Shown here piece by piece: positions 1-8,744 of a DNA stretch of 64,000 nt. Where the stretch lies: the NCBI GenBank assembly GCA_937912025.1, contig CALDOZ010000009.1, positions 10,052-74,051 of the forward strand, in the 5' to 3' direction. Made by a program: the position numbers and the translations under genes. How positions within the stretch are numbered: position 1 is the first letter of the stretch; every line of letters starts with the position of its first letter. The notes beneath the pieces were generated by a model. The model was not told the DNA's origin, did no database searches, and worked only from the letters and a program-made list of their open reading frames with translations. This stretch comes from an uncultured Clostridia bacterium. Its GTDB lineage: Bacteria > Bacillota > Clostridia > Christensenellales > Borkfalkiaceae.

Positions 1-44
1 GAATTACCGGTAAAAAGTTTTATCTCTGTGCTGTGTGTTATCAT
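1..44 (-). CDS. prs: Ribose-phosphate pyrophosphokinase, N-terminal fragment
   Basis: The first 15 codons of a minus-strand gene cut by the window edge. They read MITHSTEIKLFTGNS, which matches the N-terminus of clostridial PRPP synthetases. This enzyme makes PRPP from ribose-5-phosphate and ATP for nucleotide, His and Trp synthesis. The ATG at 44 follows GGAGGAG with a short gap, and a promoter lies at 90-118. Only the N-terminus is visible, so the family call rests on that short match. Confidence 0.65.
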   Translation of the reverse strand, partial: MITHSTEIKLFTGN

Positions 45-89
45 AACTCCTCCAAACAAGTATATTATAAGCGTTAATCGCTTTATTAT

Positions 90-118
90 ATTTTATAAAA
101 TATAAACTGAGTAGTCAA
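90..118 (-). promoter_or_regulatory. Promoter of prs
   Basis: TTGACT (113-118), a 17-nt spacer and TAAAAT (90-95) read on the minus strand, about 45 nt before the prs start codon. The hairpin AAGCG-ATTAA-CGCTT lies in the leader. tadA ends at 143, so prs appears to have its own promoter. Confidence 0.6.
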
Positions 119-142
119 GTAAAAAACAACTCATTTACGTTT

Positions 143-598
143 TTATTTTCTTTTACTTTTAAAAAACTCTTTAAGCAATGCGGAACACTCTTCTTCTAAC
201 ACTCCACCCTCGGCGTCGGCGTTATGGTTTAGAGAATTACCAAACAATATTTTGTAGTTAGAAAGTATTGCTCCGCTTTTAGTTTCGTACGCGCCAAAGT
301 ATACTTTTTTAATTCTGCTATTAAGTATTGCTCCTGCGCACATTGGACAAGGCTCTAACGTAACGTACATTTCCATACCGTCAAGTCGCCAATCGCCTAT
401 TTTTTTACACGCTTTTTCAATGGCGGTAATTTCCGCGTGAGCGGTAGCTAATCTTTTTTTGTTCCTTTTATTGTAACTTTTCGCTATTACCTTGCCTTCA
501 AAAACTATTACCGCGCCAATAGGAACTTCGTCGTTTTTTAACGCTTTTTTCGCTTCGTTTAAAGCAATTTGCATAAACTTGTATTTTGACTCTATCAT
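143..598 (-). CDS. tadA: tRNA-specific adenosine deaminase
   Basis: 151 residues, normal for TadA. It deaminates A34 to inosine in tRNA-Arg(ACG), allowing wobble decoding. The zinc-binding and catalytic residues are visible: His54-Ala-Glu56, and Cys84 and Cys87 in PCPMC. The gene overlaps the end of rlmH by 4 nt and is the last gene of a likely CPBP protease-rlmH-tadA operon. The HAE motif and length favour TadA over guanine or cytosine deaminases. Confidence 0.93.
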   Translation of the reverse strand: MIESKYKFMQIALNEAKKALKNDEVPIGAVIVFEGKVIAKSYNKRNKKRLATAHAEITAIEKACKKIGDWRLDGMEMYVTLEPCPMCAGAILNSRIKKVYFGAYETKSGAILSNYKILFGNSLNHNADAEGGVLEEECSALLKEFFKSKRK

Positions 599-1068
599 TT
601 ATGGTACCTCGAATTAGATAAAATCATAAATCCACGATATATTTGTTCAAGTAACATTACCCTAGCAAGAGTATGCGGAAAAGTCATATCAGACATAGAG
701 ATAAGCCCGTCCGCTTTATTTTTAATATCTTTATCTACACCGTGCGAACCGCCTATAACTATAGTCATTTCTCCGCTACCGTCTTTAACCGTTTTAATAA
801 GGTTTGCAAAAGTTTCCGAAGAGTACTTTTTACCTTCAATAGCCATAACGTAAACGCTACCTTTAAGTTCTTTTAAAAGTGACGCGCCTTCTTTTTTTAT
901 TATATAAAGCGCTTCGGCTTGACTTGGCTCAGAAGTAAAATTTTCTTCTTTAACTTCCACGACGCTAACGCTTGCAAAACGAGATAGTCGTTTTATATAC
1001 TCGTTACACGCGTCTGCAAAATATTTTTCTTTAATTTTGCCTACAACGGCAATTTTAATTTTCATCAT
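595..1068 (-). CDS. rlmH: 23S rRNA (pseudouridine1915-N3)-methyltransferase
   Basis: 157 residues, the standard length for this small SPOUT enzyme, which methylates pseudouridine 1915 in helix 69 of the assembled ribosome. Family signatures are visible: an N-terminal KIAVVGKIKEKYF strand-turn, the SAM-binding loop FVIGGSHGV-type segment (VIGGSHGVDK), and the C-terminal LARVMLLEQIYR with a terminal SRYHK. It is translationally coupled to tadA by a 4-nt overlap. Confidence 0.95.
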   Translation of the reverse strand: MMKIKIAVVGKIKEKYFADACNEYIKRLSRFASVSVVEVKEENFTSEPSQAEALYIIKKEGASLLKELKGSVYVMAIEGKKYSSETFANLIKTVKDGSGEMTIVIGGSHGVDKDIKNKADGLISMSDMTFPHTLARVMLLEQIYRGFMILSNSRYHK

Positions 1069-1089
1069 AATAAACCTATAAGTTAGTTT

Positions 1090-2022
1090 TTAAATTAAAT
1101 TAGCAAGCCACATAGCAATACAAACGACAAAACCTACCGCAAAAGTTATAAAAGATTTAGATAAATTATTATCTTTTATATAGTTTTTATTTGGCTTAGT
1201 AAAGCGTAAAATCATAAAAATTCCTATGAAAAGGCTTACAAAACCTATAATTATAAGTATAGTTTTTAAAGCGCCTTCAAGTACTATATTGAAAAAATAA
1301 TAATTTAAAATTATAAATAGATTATTTATAAAATGACTAACGACAACAGGCAAAATACTATCGCTTCTTAACGCTATTAACGCAAACAACGCGCCGAAAA
1401 TAAATTGGTAAATTGTTTGGGCTGGTTGCATGTGAAAAAGCGAAAAAGTAAGACCAGAAATAATAATAGCGAAAACTTCTCCGCGTGAAGATAGCGAAAA
1501 GGTTAATATTCCGCGAAATAGCGTTTCTTCAACTACCGCAGGAACCAAACAAACGAATATTATCGTTAGCGTTACGTTTAACGGAGTTTTTGTAGGAACT
1601 GAAATTTCAGGAATTGTTATTCCTATGCTTTTAAAAAACTCAACTAAATAATTATTAACTTCACTTAAAGCAAACATTACGCCAAAAGTTATTAGTAGCG
1701 TTGCCACCCAAATTATAACTGCGCTTTCTTTTTTAGCATTAAAACTTAGCAGTTTTAGCGGTTTTAGGTAGTATTTTTTAGACGCTATTAATATCGTTAA
1801 AACTATTCCTAACGACGATAGCACAAACGATAATAATATTACAACGTCGCTATTAATTAACGTGTTAATATCAACGTTACTACTTAAAGAAATTGTTGCA
1901 AGTAAAAGAGAAAATATTAAAGATACGGCGAGCGAAATAACCGCGCCTAATGAAAATACAACTCCCCCTTCGCTTAATAAGCAGTTGTTATATTTAGTTT
2001 TATCATTACCTAAATTATTCAT
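1090..2022 (-). CDS. CPBP family intramembrane metalloprotease
   Basis: A 310-residue polytopic membrane protein with about eight hydrophobic segments. The CPBP (Abi/CAAX protease and bacteriocin-processing) signature EETLFRG sits near residue 165 and is followed by a SLFHMQPAQ segment carrying the second-motif His. Members cleave membrane substrates or are linked to bacteriocin immunity; the substrate here is unknown. No Shine-Dalgarno precedes the ATG. Instead a -10 box lies 6 nt upstream, which predicts a leaderless mRNA. It is the first gene of the unit that continues into rlmH and tadA. Confidence 0.85.
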   Translation of the reverse strand: MNNLGNDKTKYNNCLLSEGGVVFSLGAVISLAVSLIFSLLLATISLSSNVDINTLINSDVVILLSFVLSSLGIVLTILIASKKYYLKPLKLLSFNAKKESAVIIWVATLLITFGVMFALSEVNNYLVEFFKSIGITIPEISVPTKTPLNVTLTIIFVCLVPAVVEETLFRGILTFSLSSRGEVFAIIISGLTFSLFHMQPAQTIYQFIFGALFALIALRSDSILPVVVSHFINNLFIILNYYFFNIVLEGALKTILIIIGFVSLFIGIFMILRFTKPNKNYIKDNNLSKSFITFAVGFVVCIAMWLANLI

Positions 2023-2028
2023 ATTTAT

Positions 2029-2057
2029 ATTTTAGCACAATATACTTAATTTCTCAA
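2029..2057 (-). promoter_or_regulatory. Promoter for a leaderless CPBP protease mRNA
   Basis: TTGAGA (2052-2057), 17 nt, TAAAAT (2029-2034), then 6 nt to the ATG at 2022. Transcription starting about 7 nt after the -10 box would begin at the start codon. There is no GGAGG-like sequence between them. Confidence 0.6.
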
Positions 2058-2077
2058 CGATTTTGACAAATGAAAAA

Positions 2078-2097
2078 TGGCGTTTTTTAAAACGCCA
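2078..2097 (-). terminator. Terminator of ylmC
   Basis: A TGGCGTTTT/AAAACGCCA hairpin just past the ylmC stop. Read on the minus strand it is followed by ATTTTTC. Confidence 0.7.
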
Positions 2098-2102
2098 CCC
2101 TA

Positions 2103-2402
2103 TTATTCGTCGTCGCAATCGTAATTAATACACACTTCGTTTCTCGGTTTATCGTTGCAAACGTCCTTTTTGCATTTACCACGTTTTACTAAAATTGCAT
2201 CAGACCCAATTTTTTCTATTTCGCAAAACTTAATTTCAACGTTTTCACAATTTAAAAAACTCGATTTTTTACCGGGCACGATTATACATTCTATTTCTCC
2301 GCTATTAGTATTTATAATTAAATCTTGTATTTTTCCGTAATTTTCGCCCGTAACAACGTTAAAAACTTCCTTCTTTTTAAGTTCGCTATATTTGATATTC
2401 AT
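2103..2402 (-). CDS. YlmC/YmxH family PRC-barrel sporulation protein
   Basis: 99 residues with a PRC-barrel fold. The core reads KKEVFNVVTGENYGKIQDL, with a GEIECIIVPG strand, typical of the short YlmC/YmxH proteins of endospore formers. Their molecular role is poorly defined. The C-terminal tail is Cys-rich and acidic (CKKDVCNDK...CINYDCDDE), an addition I do not associate with the family. GGGAG precedes the ATG, and terminators on both sides suggest a monocistronic unit. Confidence 0.8.
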   Translation of the reverse strand: MNIKYSELKKKEVFNVVTGENYGKIQDLIINTNSGEIECIIVPGKKSSFLNCENVEIKFCEIEKIGSDAILVKRGKCKKDVCNDKPRNEVCINYDCDDE

Positions 2403-2452
2403 AATAATTCTCCCATCTATTTTATTAAAACGAACTTCAAATTATGCAAAAC

Positions 2453-2477
2453 AAAAACGCCCATATAAAGAGCGTTT
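2453..2477 (-). terminator. Terminator of the DMT transporter gene
   Basis: An AAACGC/GCGTTT stem around an 11-nt loop, followed on the minus strand by TTTGTTTTG, directly after the transporter stop codon. Confidence 0.55.
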
Positions 2478-2501
2478 AATTTTTATTATACAATTTTACT
2501 A

Positions 2502-3389
2502 TTAAATTAAGTTTCCAACGCCTGACAAAACTATAGCAACTATACCAACTAAAGTTCCAAGCCATTGAATTTTGTTAAGTTTTTCCTTAAACAATATACA
2601 ACCTATAACTGTTGAAAGTATTACTAGCGAGCCGTTACTTACGGGAAAAAATATCGCGCTTGGTATAACCGACGACAACGCCAAGTTTATTCTTATATAA
2701 AAACAACCCGTAATACCGCTAAGTAATATGTATATAAGCGACGGTTTTTTAATTTTAGGCATAGGCAGTTTGCGCGACTTATTTAATATAACGCCCATTA
2801 AAAAGAAAAACACACTAGCAAATATAGACGCTGAAAGCATCATTCCGTTTACTTCGCTACTTGCTCCGCTTTTGCCAAACACTTTATAAAACATTCCAAG
2901 TAAACTGCCGGCAATAAAAAATAATATACAGTAAACAAACCATTTTGTAGTAAGTTTTTCGGCGCTTTTTTTAGGATTTACGCACATATATAGCGATATA
3001 AGCATTACTATCATTCCTAAAATTTGCATCCACGACGCGCTTTCGCTAGCGTAAAAAATTCCAAATATAGTTGCTGGAACAAATGCCGCGCTACTAATCA
3101 ACGTTGTAAACGACACGGGACCAACTGCAAGCGATTGCATTTTAAAATAGAAAAACGCGCACAATATTAAACCGTAAACTAAACCGAACATTATCGCTTC
3201 AACCGATATAAAATTTCCGTTATCAATAAAAAACCAAATTGCCATTATGACAATCCACACAACGTTTAACGAGCCGTTAAAGAAAAAAGCGTCGCCAATA
3301 TTGTCTATAGTTTTATTATTAAACTTTTTCAAAAAAACGTTGTTAGCCGTTGCAAAACTAATTGCAACGACCATAAGTAAGTATTCCAC
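2502..3389 (-). CDS. EamA/DMT-superfamily membrane transporter
   Basis: 295 residues with about ten predicted membrane helices in two halves, the usual 10-TM drug/metabolite transporter layout. The C-terminal half ends with the typical FKEKLNKIQWLGTLVGIVAIV helix-turn. Substrate cannot be read from sequence. The ATG overlaps the stop of the upstream AraC regulator by 1 nt, so the two are coupled. The divergent oxidoreductase suggests export or import of a sugar-like metabolite, but this is inference. Confidence 0.8.
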   Translation of the reverse strand: MEYLLMVVAISFATANNVFLKKFNNKTIDNIGDAFFFNGSLNVVWIVIMAIWFFIDNGNFISVEAIMFGLVYGLILCAFFYFKMQSLAVGPVSFTTLISSAAFVPATIFGIFYASESASWMQILGMIVMLISLYMCVNPKKSAEKLTTKWFVYCILFFIAGSLLGMFYKVFGKSGASSEVNGMMLSASIFASVFFFLMGVILNKSRKLPMPKIKKPSLIYILLSGITGCFYIRINLALSSVIPSAIFFPVSNGSLVILSTVIGCILFKEKLNKIQWLGTLVGIVAIVLSGVGNLI

Positions 3390-4234
3390 TACTTTTTCTC
3401 CTTTCCGTACACTTTTTCTCGGTATTTTTTAGGCGTCGTTTTATACATTTTAGTAAAAACTTTGTAAAAATACGCCGTATCTTTAAACCCAACTGAAAGA
3501 GATATTTCGTTAATTGATAACTCTTTATTTTCAAGCATTTCCGCCGCCTTTTTAAGCCTATAAGCGCTTAGATAGTCAGACGGGGAAACTCCTTCGTACT
3601 TCATAAACAACCTATATAAATACGTTCTATCAAGCCCAACGTTAAAAGCAACGTCACTAACGGAAATAGATAAAGAATAATTATCTTCAATATAATGCTT
3701 GGCTTGTTTATAATATCTTTCAGTATAACCAGCCTTACTTTCGCCGTTTTTTTGTAAATTTGCTTTTATAAGGCGACTCATTACTATTAAAAAATACCCC
3801 GTAACGTCATAACCCCTTGCTTCGTTGCGCTTTCCAGAAGAGTGCATTGAATAAATATCGCGCACCATATCGTCGTCAAGCGGAAAATTAAAAACTACTT
3901 CTTGCTCGTCAAGACCAGCGTTATGGACTAAAACGTCAGCGTCTACACCACGAAAAGAAACGTAAACGTACTTCCAAGGCTTTTGCTTGTCCGCCGTATA
4001 CACGCAATCAGCGCCGGGAATTATAATAAAACCTTGCCCTGCGCCCAGCGCGTAATTTTTGCCGTTGACTGAAAAAACGCCCTTTCCTTCTAATATAAAA
4101 TGCGCAGAATAGTCGCTATAATCTATTTTAGGTGAAACGTGCCCTGAATGACATATTTGAATACCGCATTCAGTTACGGCAAGGCTTTGACCTGATAATT
4201 TTTCAACGTTGTATCTATCGGTAACGTAACTCAT
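3389..4234 (-). CDS. AraC family transcriptional regulator
   Basis: The N-terminal cupin-like sensor half (HFILEGKGVFSVNGKNYALGAGQGFII) is followed by a C-terminal double helix-turn-helix of about 100 residues. The latter includes VSDVAFNVGLDRTYLYRLFMKYEG and the AraC signature ending FYKVFTKMYKTTPKKYR. I place the start at 4234 (MSYVTDRY...), because AAGGAG lies 4 nt upstream; the longer frame to 4303 adds residues with no family match. It probably controls the downstream transporter and the divergent oxidoreductase/acetyltransferase pair. Confidence 0.88.
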   Translation of the reverse strand: MSYVTDRYNVEKLSGQSLAVTECGIQICHSGHVSPKIDYSDYSAHFILEGKGVFSVNGKNYALGAGQGFIIIPGADCVYTADKQKPWKYVYVSFRGVDADVLVHNAGLDEQEVVFNFPLDDDMVRDIYSMHSSGKRNEARGYDVTGYFLIVMSRLIKANLQKNGESKAGYTERYYKQAKHYIEDNYSLSISVSDVAFNVGLDRTYLYRLFMKYEGVSPSDYLSAYRLKKAAEMLENKELSINEISLSVGFKDTAYFYKVFTKMYKTTPKKYREKVYGKEKK

Positions 4235-4342
4235 AGCGCTCCTTAAAGTTTTACTAAATTTAGAATAACATATTAGTAAAATTTTGCAAATAGTTTTTTG
4301 CACTAAACAACAATTTTACAATAACGTTGCAACTTTAGTTGA

Positions 4343-4371
4343 TTACAATTTAATTTTTTTAGTGGTAGAAT
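4343..4371 (+). promoter_or_regulatory. Promoter of the oxidoreductase-acetyltransferase pair
   Basis: TTACAA (4343-4348), 17 nt, TAGAAT (4366-4371). The perfect 8-bp palindrome GTTGCAAC at 4326-4333 lies just upstream of the -35 box, where an activator of the AraC type could bind. The AraC gene is divergent. Confidence 0.5.
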
Positions 4372-4399
4372 ACCATTAACGATTAGCGAGGTTAATTTT

Positions 4400-5674
4400 A
4401 TGAAAGAAAAAATTAGAATAGGTTTTGTTGGTTGCGGTCAGTTTTGCCGTCATTTCGTACCTCTTTTTAAGGCTCACCCTGCCGTTGAATATATTGCGCT
4501 ATGCGATAAATTCCGTGAACGCGCCGAAGATTATATGCAAAAATTCGGTGCGGATAAAATTTTTGATACTTACGACGAAATGGTAACTTCCGGCGAAGTT
4601 AACACCATTGCAATTTTCTCTCAACGCGATACACACGGAGAAATGGCTATCAAAGCGCTTAAAAACAATAAAAACGTTTATAGCGCCGTTCCTATGGCTA
4701 CAACTATTGAAGAAATTGAAGAAATAGTACGTCTTGTAAAAGAAACGGGGCTTACTTATTCAATGGGCGAAACGGGAATATACCGCCCCGCGTCTATATT
4801 TTGCCGTCAAAAATTTGCAAGCGGTGAAATTGGCGACCTTGTTTACGCCGAGGCTCAATATAATCACGATATGGAAAGGCTTTACGACGTTTATAAATAC
4901 ACCGAAGGCGACGATTGGAAAAAAATGGCGGGAATGCCTCCGTTTATGTATCCAACGCACTCTACGTCAATGGTGCTTTCGGCAACTAAGGCTCACGCCG
5001 TAAAAGTTGCTGCGTTTGGGTTTGAAGATAACGTTGATAAAGATATTTTCGGTAAAGGTCAAAATTACTGGGATAATCCTTTCTCTAACACTTCAATGCT
5101 ACTTAAAATGAGTGATAACTCAGTTGTAAGAATAAGCGAAAATAGGCGTATTGCTTGGCACGTTCCTGAAACGTATATAACTTCGTTTAACGGAACTAAA
5201 GCGTCTTACGAATGTTCACTTTTAAACCACAGTTATATAAAAATGAAAGGTAAAACGGTTGATTACGAAGACGTTAGCGACCTTTTAAACCCTATTGAAC
5301 TTACTAAGCATAAAGGTGAAGACGAGTTTATGCAAAAAGCGGTAAACGGAGAGTGGTCGCAAGGCGAAGCGCCTATTCAAATTGTAAAGCGGTTGCCTAA
5401 AGAGTTTGAAAGTATTAAAACTGGTCACGCTGGCACTCATAAGTTTATGGTTGACGATTTTTGTCAAGCGTACGTTACGGGTAAACTTTCTCCAACTAAC
5501 GCGTGGCAAGCGTCAAGATATAATATTCCAGGACTTACCGCGCACAAAAGCGCAATGCAAGGCGGAGCAATGCTTGAAATTAAAGACCTTGGAAATCCCC
5601 CTGAAAAATATGAAGTTTTATCAGAAGATAGAGCGTTTAACGATAACGACTACGAAGAATATAGAAGGAGTTAA
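4400..5674 (+). CDS. Gfo/Idh/MocA family oxidoreductase-like protein
   Basis: 424 residues with an N-terminal Rossmann nucleotide-binding region (IRIGFVGCGQFCRHF) and the C-terminal alpha/beta substrate domain of the Gfo/Idh/MocA family, usually NAD(P)-dependent sugar or cyclitol dehydrogenases. The family's EKP motif, whose Lys helps catalysis, is replaced by SAVPMATT near residue 95. Activity as a normal dehydrogenase is therefore uncertain. GAGG precedes the ATG. It is followed 2 nt later by an acetyltransferase gene. Confidence 0.82.
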   Translation: MKEKIRIGFVGCGQFCRHFVPLFKAHPAVEYIALCDKFRERAEDYMQKFGADKIFDTYDEMVTSGEVNTIAIFSQRDTHGEMAIKALKNNKNVYSAVPMATTIEEIEEIVRLVKETGLTYSMGETGIYRPASIFCRQKFASGEIGDLVYAEAQYNHDMERLYDVYKYTEGDDWKKMAGMPPFMYPTHSTSMVLSATKAHAVKVAAFGFEDNVDKDIFGKGQNYWDNPFSNTSMLLKMSDNSVVRISENRRIAWHVPETYITSFNGTKASYECSLLNHSYIKMKGKTVDYEDVSDLLNPIELTKHKGEDEFMQKAVNGEWSQGEAPIQIVKRLPKEFESIKTGHAGTHKFMVDDFCQAYVTGKLSPTNAWQASRYNIPGLTAHKSAMQGGAMLEIKDLGNPPEKYEVLSEDRAFNDNDYEEYRRS

Positions 5675-5676
5675 TT

Positions 5677-6204
5677 ATGGATAATTTACCACAACTTATA
5701 ATGCGTATAGATTTAAATACGTTGCCACCCCTTGCATTGCCAGACGGCGTAAGCGTTCACACTCACGTTCAAGGCAAAGAAAAAGTTTGGGAAGATATAA
5801 TTGAAGACTCTTTTAATATGCATTTTGATTTTAATTTTTTAATAAAAGCGGGAAATTACAACCCAGACCACGTTTATTACTTAACTTACAACGGAGTTGA
5901 CGTTTCAACGATAACCGCCGTTGAAAAACAAGAATACCCCGGCGAAGGCTGGCTTAGAATGCTTGGCATTAAACATACCGAAACGGGTAAAGGGCTTGGA
6001 AAACTTACAATGCGCGTCGCGCTTGAAAAACTTAAAGAACGCGGTTATAAAACTGCCGTACTTTCTACCGACGATTTTAGAATACCCGCTCTTTGCACTT
6101 ACCTTTCACTTGGATTTAAACCCGTATACAACCACGAAAGCCATCAAAGCCGATGGGAAAAGCTTAAAAATACCCTTCCTGAAAAATACGCTAAACTCAT
6201 TTAA
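5677..6204 (+). CDS. GNAT family N-acetyltransferase
   Basis: 175 residues. The GNAT acetyl-CoA-binding region is visible as LGIKHTETGKGLGKLTMRVALEKL (motif A, a variant of Q/RxxGxG/A) near residues 95-118. It is followed by the beta-strand and helix of motif B (AVLSTDDFRIPALCTYLSLGFKP). The acceptor is unknown. AGAAGGAG in the end of the oxidoreductase serves as the ribosome binding site, and the two genes are 2 nt apart. An intrinsic terminator closes the unit. Confidence 0.85.
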   Translation: MDNLPQLIMRIDLNTLPPLALPDGVSVHTHVQGKEKVWEDIIEDSFNMHFDFNFLIKAGNYNPDHVYYLTYNGVDVSTITAVEKQEYPGEGWLRMLGIKHTETGKGLGKLTMRVALEKLKERGYKTAVLSTDDFRIPALCTYLSLGFKPVYNHESHQSRWEKLKNTLPEKYAKLI

Positions 6205-6224
6205 AAACTATAAAAACGTCAAAT

Positions 6225-6251
6225 AAAAAACCGCCCAATAGGGCGGTTTTT
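6225..6251. terminator. Bidirectional terminator between acetyltransferase and sigG
   Basis: A CCGCCC-AATA-GGGCGG hairpin (6231-6246) with an A-run before and a T-run after. It can end transcription of the convergent acetyltransferase and sigG genes and overlaps the last bases of sigG. Confidence 0.85.
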
Positions 6252-7020
6252 AACTCATTTTAAGTTTTAAAGTTTTAAGCGCCGTTTTTTCAAGACGACT
6301 AACTTGCGCTTGAGAAAGTCCTACCTTTTTAGAAATTTCAGTTTGGGTTCTTCCTTCGTAATATCTCATATAAAGTATGCGTTTTTCTCTTTCGCCAAGC
6401 ATTGCCGTCGCTTTTTTTAAAGCAAGGTTTTCCGTCCAATTATCGTCGCTTTCTTTTTCGTCTTTAATTTGGTCCATAAGCAAAAGTTCTTCGCCTTCTT
6501 TACTGTATACGGGATCGTATAAAGAAACGGTATCTGAAATAGCGTCGAGAGCGTACACCACTTCGCTTTCTAAAATATTGAGTTTATCGGCAATTTTTAA
6601 AGGAGTTACTTCTACGTTTGCTTTTTCAAGTTCGCCACGCGTTTTTAAAATTTTGTATGCCGTATCGCGTATGCTTCTACTAACTCTCATACTGTTATTT
6701 GCTCTAATTAAGCGTTTTACTTCACCAAGAATCATAGGCACGGCGTACGTTGAAAACGCAACGCCCAAGTTAATATTGAAGTTTTTGGTTGCTTTAATTA
6801 AACCTATACAGCCAGATTGAAACATATCGTCTGCGCTACATTTTGAAGTGGGAAATCTTTTTATAATAGAAAGAACTAAGCGTAAATTTGAGGTAATAAA
6901 TAAACTTTCAGCCTGAGTATCTCCATTTTTTATACGCCGTAAAAGTTCATCGCTTTCTTCACGTTTTAAGCGTGGAAGTTTAGACGTATCCACGCCGTTT
7001 ATAACAACTTTTTGTAACAT
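6250..7020 (-). CDS. sigG: RNA polymerase sporulation sigma factor SigG
   Basis: 256 residues. SigG is the late forespore sigma factor. The N-terminal GVDTSKLPRLKREES matches the conserved SigG leader. Region 2 (NLRLVLSIIKRF...FQSGCIGLIKA...FSTYAVPMILGEVKR) and region 4 (GEREKRILYMRYYEGRTQTEISKKVGLSQAQVSRLEK) are intact. It lies downstream of sigE and spoIIGA, as in Bacillus and Clostridium. GAGGG precedes the ATG. Confidence 0.95.
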   Translation of the reverse strand: MLQKVVINGVDTSKLPRLKREESDELLRRIKNGDTQAESLFITSNLRLVLSIIKRFPTSKCSADDMFQSGCIGLIKATKNFNINLGVAFSTYAVPMILGEVKRLIRANNSMRVSRSIRDTAYKILKTRGELEKANVEVTPLKIADKLNILESEVVYALDAISDTVSLYDPVYSKEGEELLLMDQIKDEKESDDNWTENLALKKATAMLGEREKRILYMRYYEGRTQTEISKKVGLSQAQVSRLEKTALKTLKLKMS

Positions 7021-7076
7021 ATTACCCTCCGTATGTAAAAGCGCGGGTAATACAAGTTTGCCCTTATAAATTTTTT

Positions 7077-7784
7077 TTATACAAACTTTTTAAACTCTTT
7101 TTTTAAACGCAATACTATTTTCTTTTCAAGGCGAGATATGTACGACTGCGATATTCCAAGCATATCGGCAACTTCTTTTTGGGTAAGTTCGTCTTCTCCG
7201 TCAAGCCCAAATCTTAAACTCATAATTTGCTTTTCCCGAAAGGATAATTTTTCAAGAGCGTCACGCAAAATTTTATGCTCGGCGTCGTTTTCCGCTTTTT
7301 TATAAACGAGTTCTGGGTCTGTGCCTAAAACGTCAGAAAGCAATAGTTCGTTACCGTCGCCGTCTACGTTGAGCGGTTCGTCAAAAGAAACTTCGCCTTT
7401 AATTTTGGCTATTTTTCTAAGATGCATTAAAATTTCATTTTCAATACACCTTGAAGCGTACGTTGCAAGTTTAATGTTTTTATCCCCTTTAAAAGTATTA
7501 ACGGCTTTAATTAAACCAATAGTTCCTACTGAAATAAGGTCGTCAAGGTCAACTCCGGTATTATCAAACTTTCTTGCAATATACACAACGAGCCTTAAAT
7601 TATGCTCGATTAAATCGTCGCGCGCTTTTAAATTACCGCTTGCAAGTTCTTCAATTTTTATTCTTTCCTCTTCTTGAGTATACGCTTTAGGAAGGGCTTC
7701 TTGAGTACCTGTGTAATATAAAACACCGCCCTTTTTAACAAACAAACTTCTAATTAACTGTAACGCTTTTTTAAAAATATCCAT
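7077..7784 (-). CDS. sigE: RNA polymerase sporulation sigma factor SigE (pro-form)
   Basis: 235 residues. SigE is the early mother-cell sigma factor. The N-terminal ~30 residues (MDIFKKALQLIRSLFVKKG...YYTGTQEALP) match the membrane-associated pro-sequence, which SpoIIGA removes. Regions 2 (NLRLVVYIARKF, DLISVGTIGLIKA) and 4 (LSFREKQIMSLRFGLDG...MLGISQSYISRLEKK) are complete. It begins 8 nt after spoIIGA, so protease and substrate are co-expressed. Confidence 0.96.
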   Translation of the reverse strand: MDIFKKALQLIRSLFVKKGGVLYYTGTQEALPKAYTQEEERIKIEELASGNLKARDDLIEHNLRLVVYIARKFDNTGVDLDDLISVGTIGLIKAVNTFKGDKNIKLATYASRCIENEILMHLRKIAKIKGEVSFDEPLNVDGDGNELLLSDVLGTDPELVYKKAENDAEHKILRDALEKLSFREKQIMSLRFGLDGEDELTQKEVADMLGISQSYISRLEKKIVLRLKKEFKKFV

Positions 7785-7792
7785 ACTACCCC

Positions 7793-8611
7793 TTAAAATA
7801 ACGACGGCGACAATAATAAATCGTACCCGCCTTCTTTTTCAAAATTGACGTTGCCTTTACCTATCAAAACGTTACTATATATATTCTTAGTAACGCCGTT
7901 ATATATCACTAGTTTATCAATAACGAAAATTTTTATATCACTTTTACCTGTAACGGTTGAAATTGAAAGGCTTTTAACGTAATTTTTTAAAATATTCAAT
8001 TTGCTAAGTTCATCGCCCGCCCTTTTAGATAAAACGATTATAGGCAGTCCGCTTGCTCCGTCAAATAACCTATTACCGCTATCAATATACCCGTTAATTT
8101 TATATTTTTTGTTATTGCAAACTATTTCGCACCGCCTTACAAACGGCGCTATATCTCTACTTTTTAGTAAATCAGTTACGAGTTTAGATGTTATTTTAGT
8201 TAATATAAAAACTATTAAAATACTAATACCAATTGGCATAAACGAGTTGTAATTTAAAGAAAAATACCTTTCGTAATCAATATCGGCAAAGTTAAACAGC
8301 GCTATTATAACTCCACCGCCAAGCGCGGTAAATAACAAAAAGAATAAATAAGTTTTAACTGCTTGAATATACCCGTCAAACTTGCCTGACGTTACAACCA
8401 TAAGCGCGCCTAATAAAATCTTTATAATAACTGTAAAAATAAACTTCATATCAAATAAAGGCATAATAACGGCGACCGCCGTACCTATAACGCTTGATAT
8501 ACTAAGCCTTAAAAAACTCGTTCTTACTCTACTGCATTTTAAACTTACTTTAAGTAGCAAATAGTCTATTATAAGGTTATCGATAATAACGTATTCAATA
8601 TACACTTGCAT
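7793..8611 (-). CDS. spoIIGA: Sigma-E processing peptidase SpoIIGA
   Basis: About 272 residues: an N-terminal half of about five membrane helices and a C-terminal aspartic protease domain with the catalytic IDSGN motif near residue 180. It is activated by SpoIIR from the forespore and cleaves pro-SigE. I prefer the ATG at 8611 (MQVYIEYV...), which matches the SpoIIGA N-terminus; an in-frame GTG at 8617 adds two residues. Its upstream neighbour is not ftsZ, the usual partner in Bacillus. Confidence 0.92.
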   Translation of the reverse strand: MQVYIEYVIIDNLIIDYLLLKVSLKCSRVRTSFLRLSISSVIGTAVAVIMPLFDMKFIFTVIIKILLGALMVVTSGKFDGYIQAVKTYLFFLLFTALGGGVIIALFNFADIDYERYFSLNYNSFMPIGISILIVFILTKITSKLVTDLLKSRDIAPFVRRCEIVCNNKKYKINGYIDSGNRLFDGASGLPIIVLSKRAGDELSKLNILKNYVKSLSISTVTGKSDIKIFVIDKLVIYNGVTKNIYSNVLIGKGNVNFEKEGGYDLLLSPSLF

Positions 8612-8642
8612 AGCCACTTTATTTTACTAAAACTTAAAAACA

Positions 8643-8679
8643 AAAAAAGAGCAAGTTTTGAAATAACCTGCTCTTTTTT
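8643..8679 (-). terminator. Terminator of the nrdR-membrane protein unit
   Basis: An AAAAAAGAGCA.GTT / AAC.TGCTCTTTTTT hairpin with a T-run on the minus strand. It separates the unit above from spoIIGA. Confidence 0.75.
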
Positions 8680-8744
8680 GTCTTATGCAAAAATGCTCAT
8701 TTATTTAATTTAGTTTTATTGCGCCAACTTTCACGCGTCTACCA

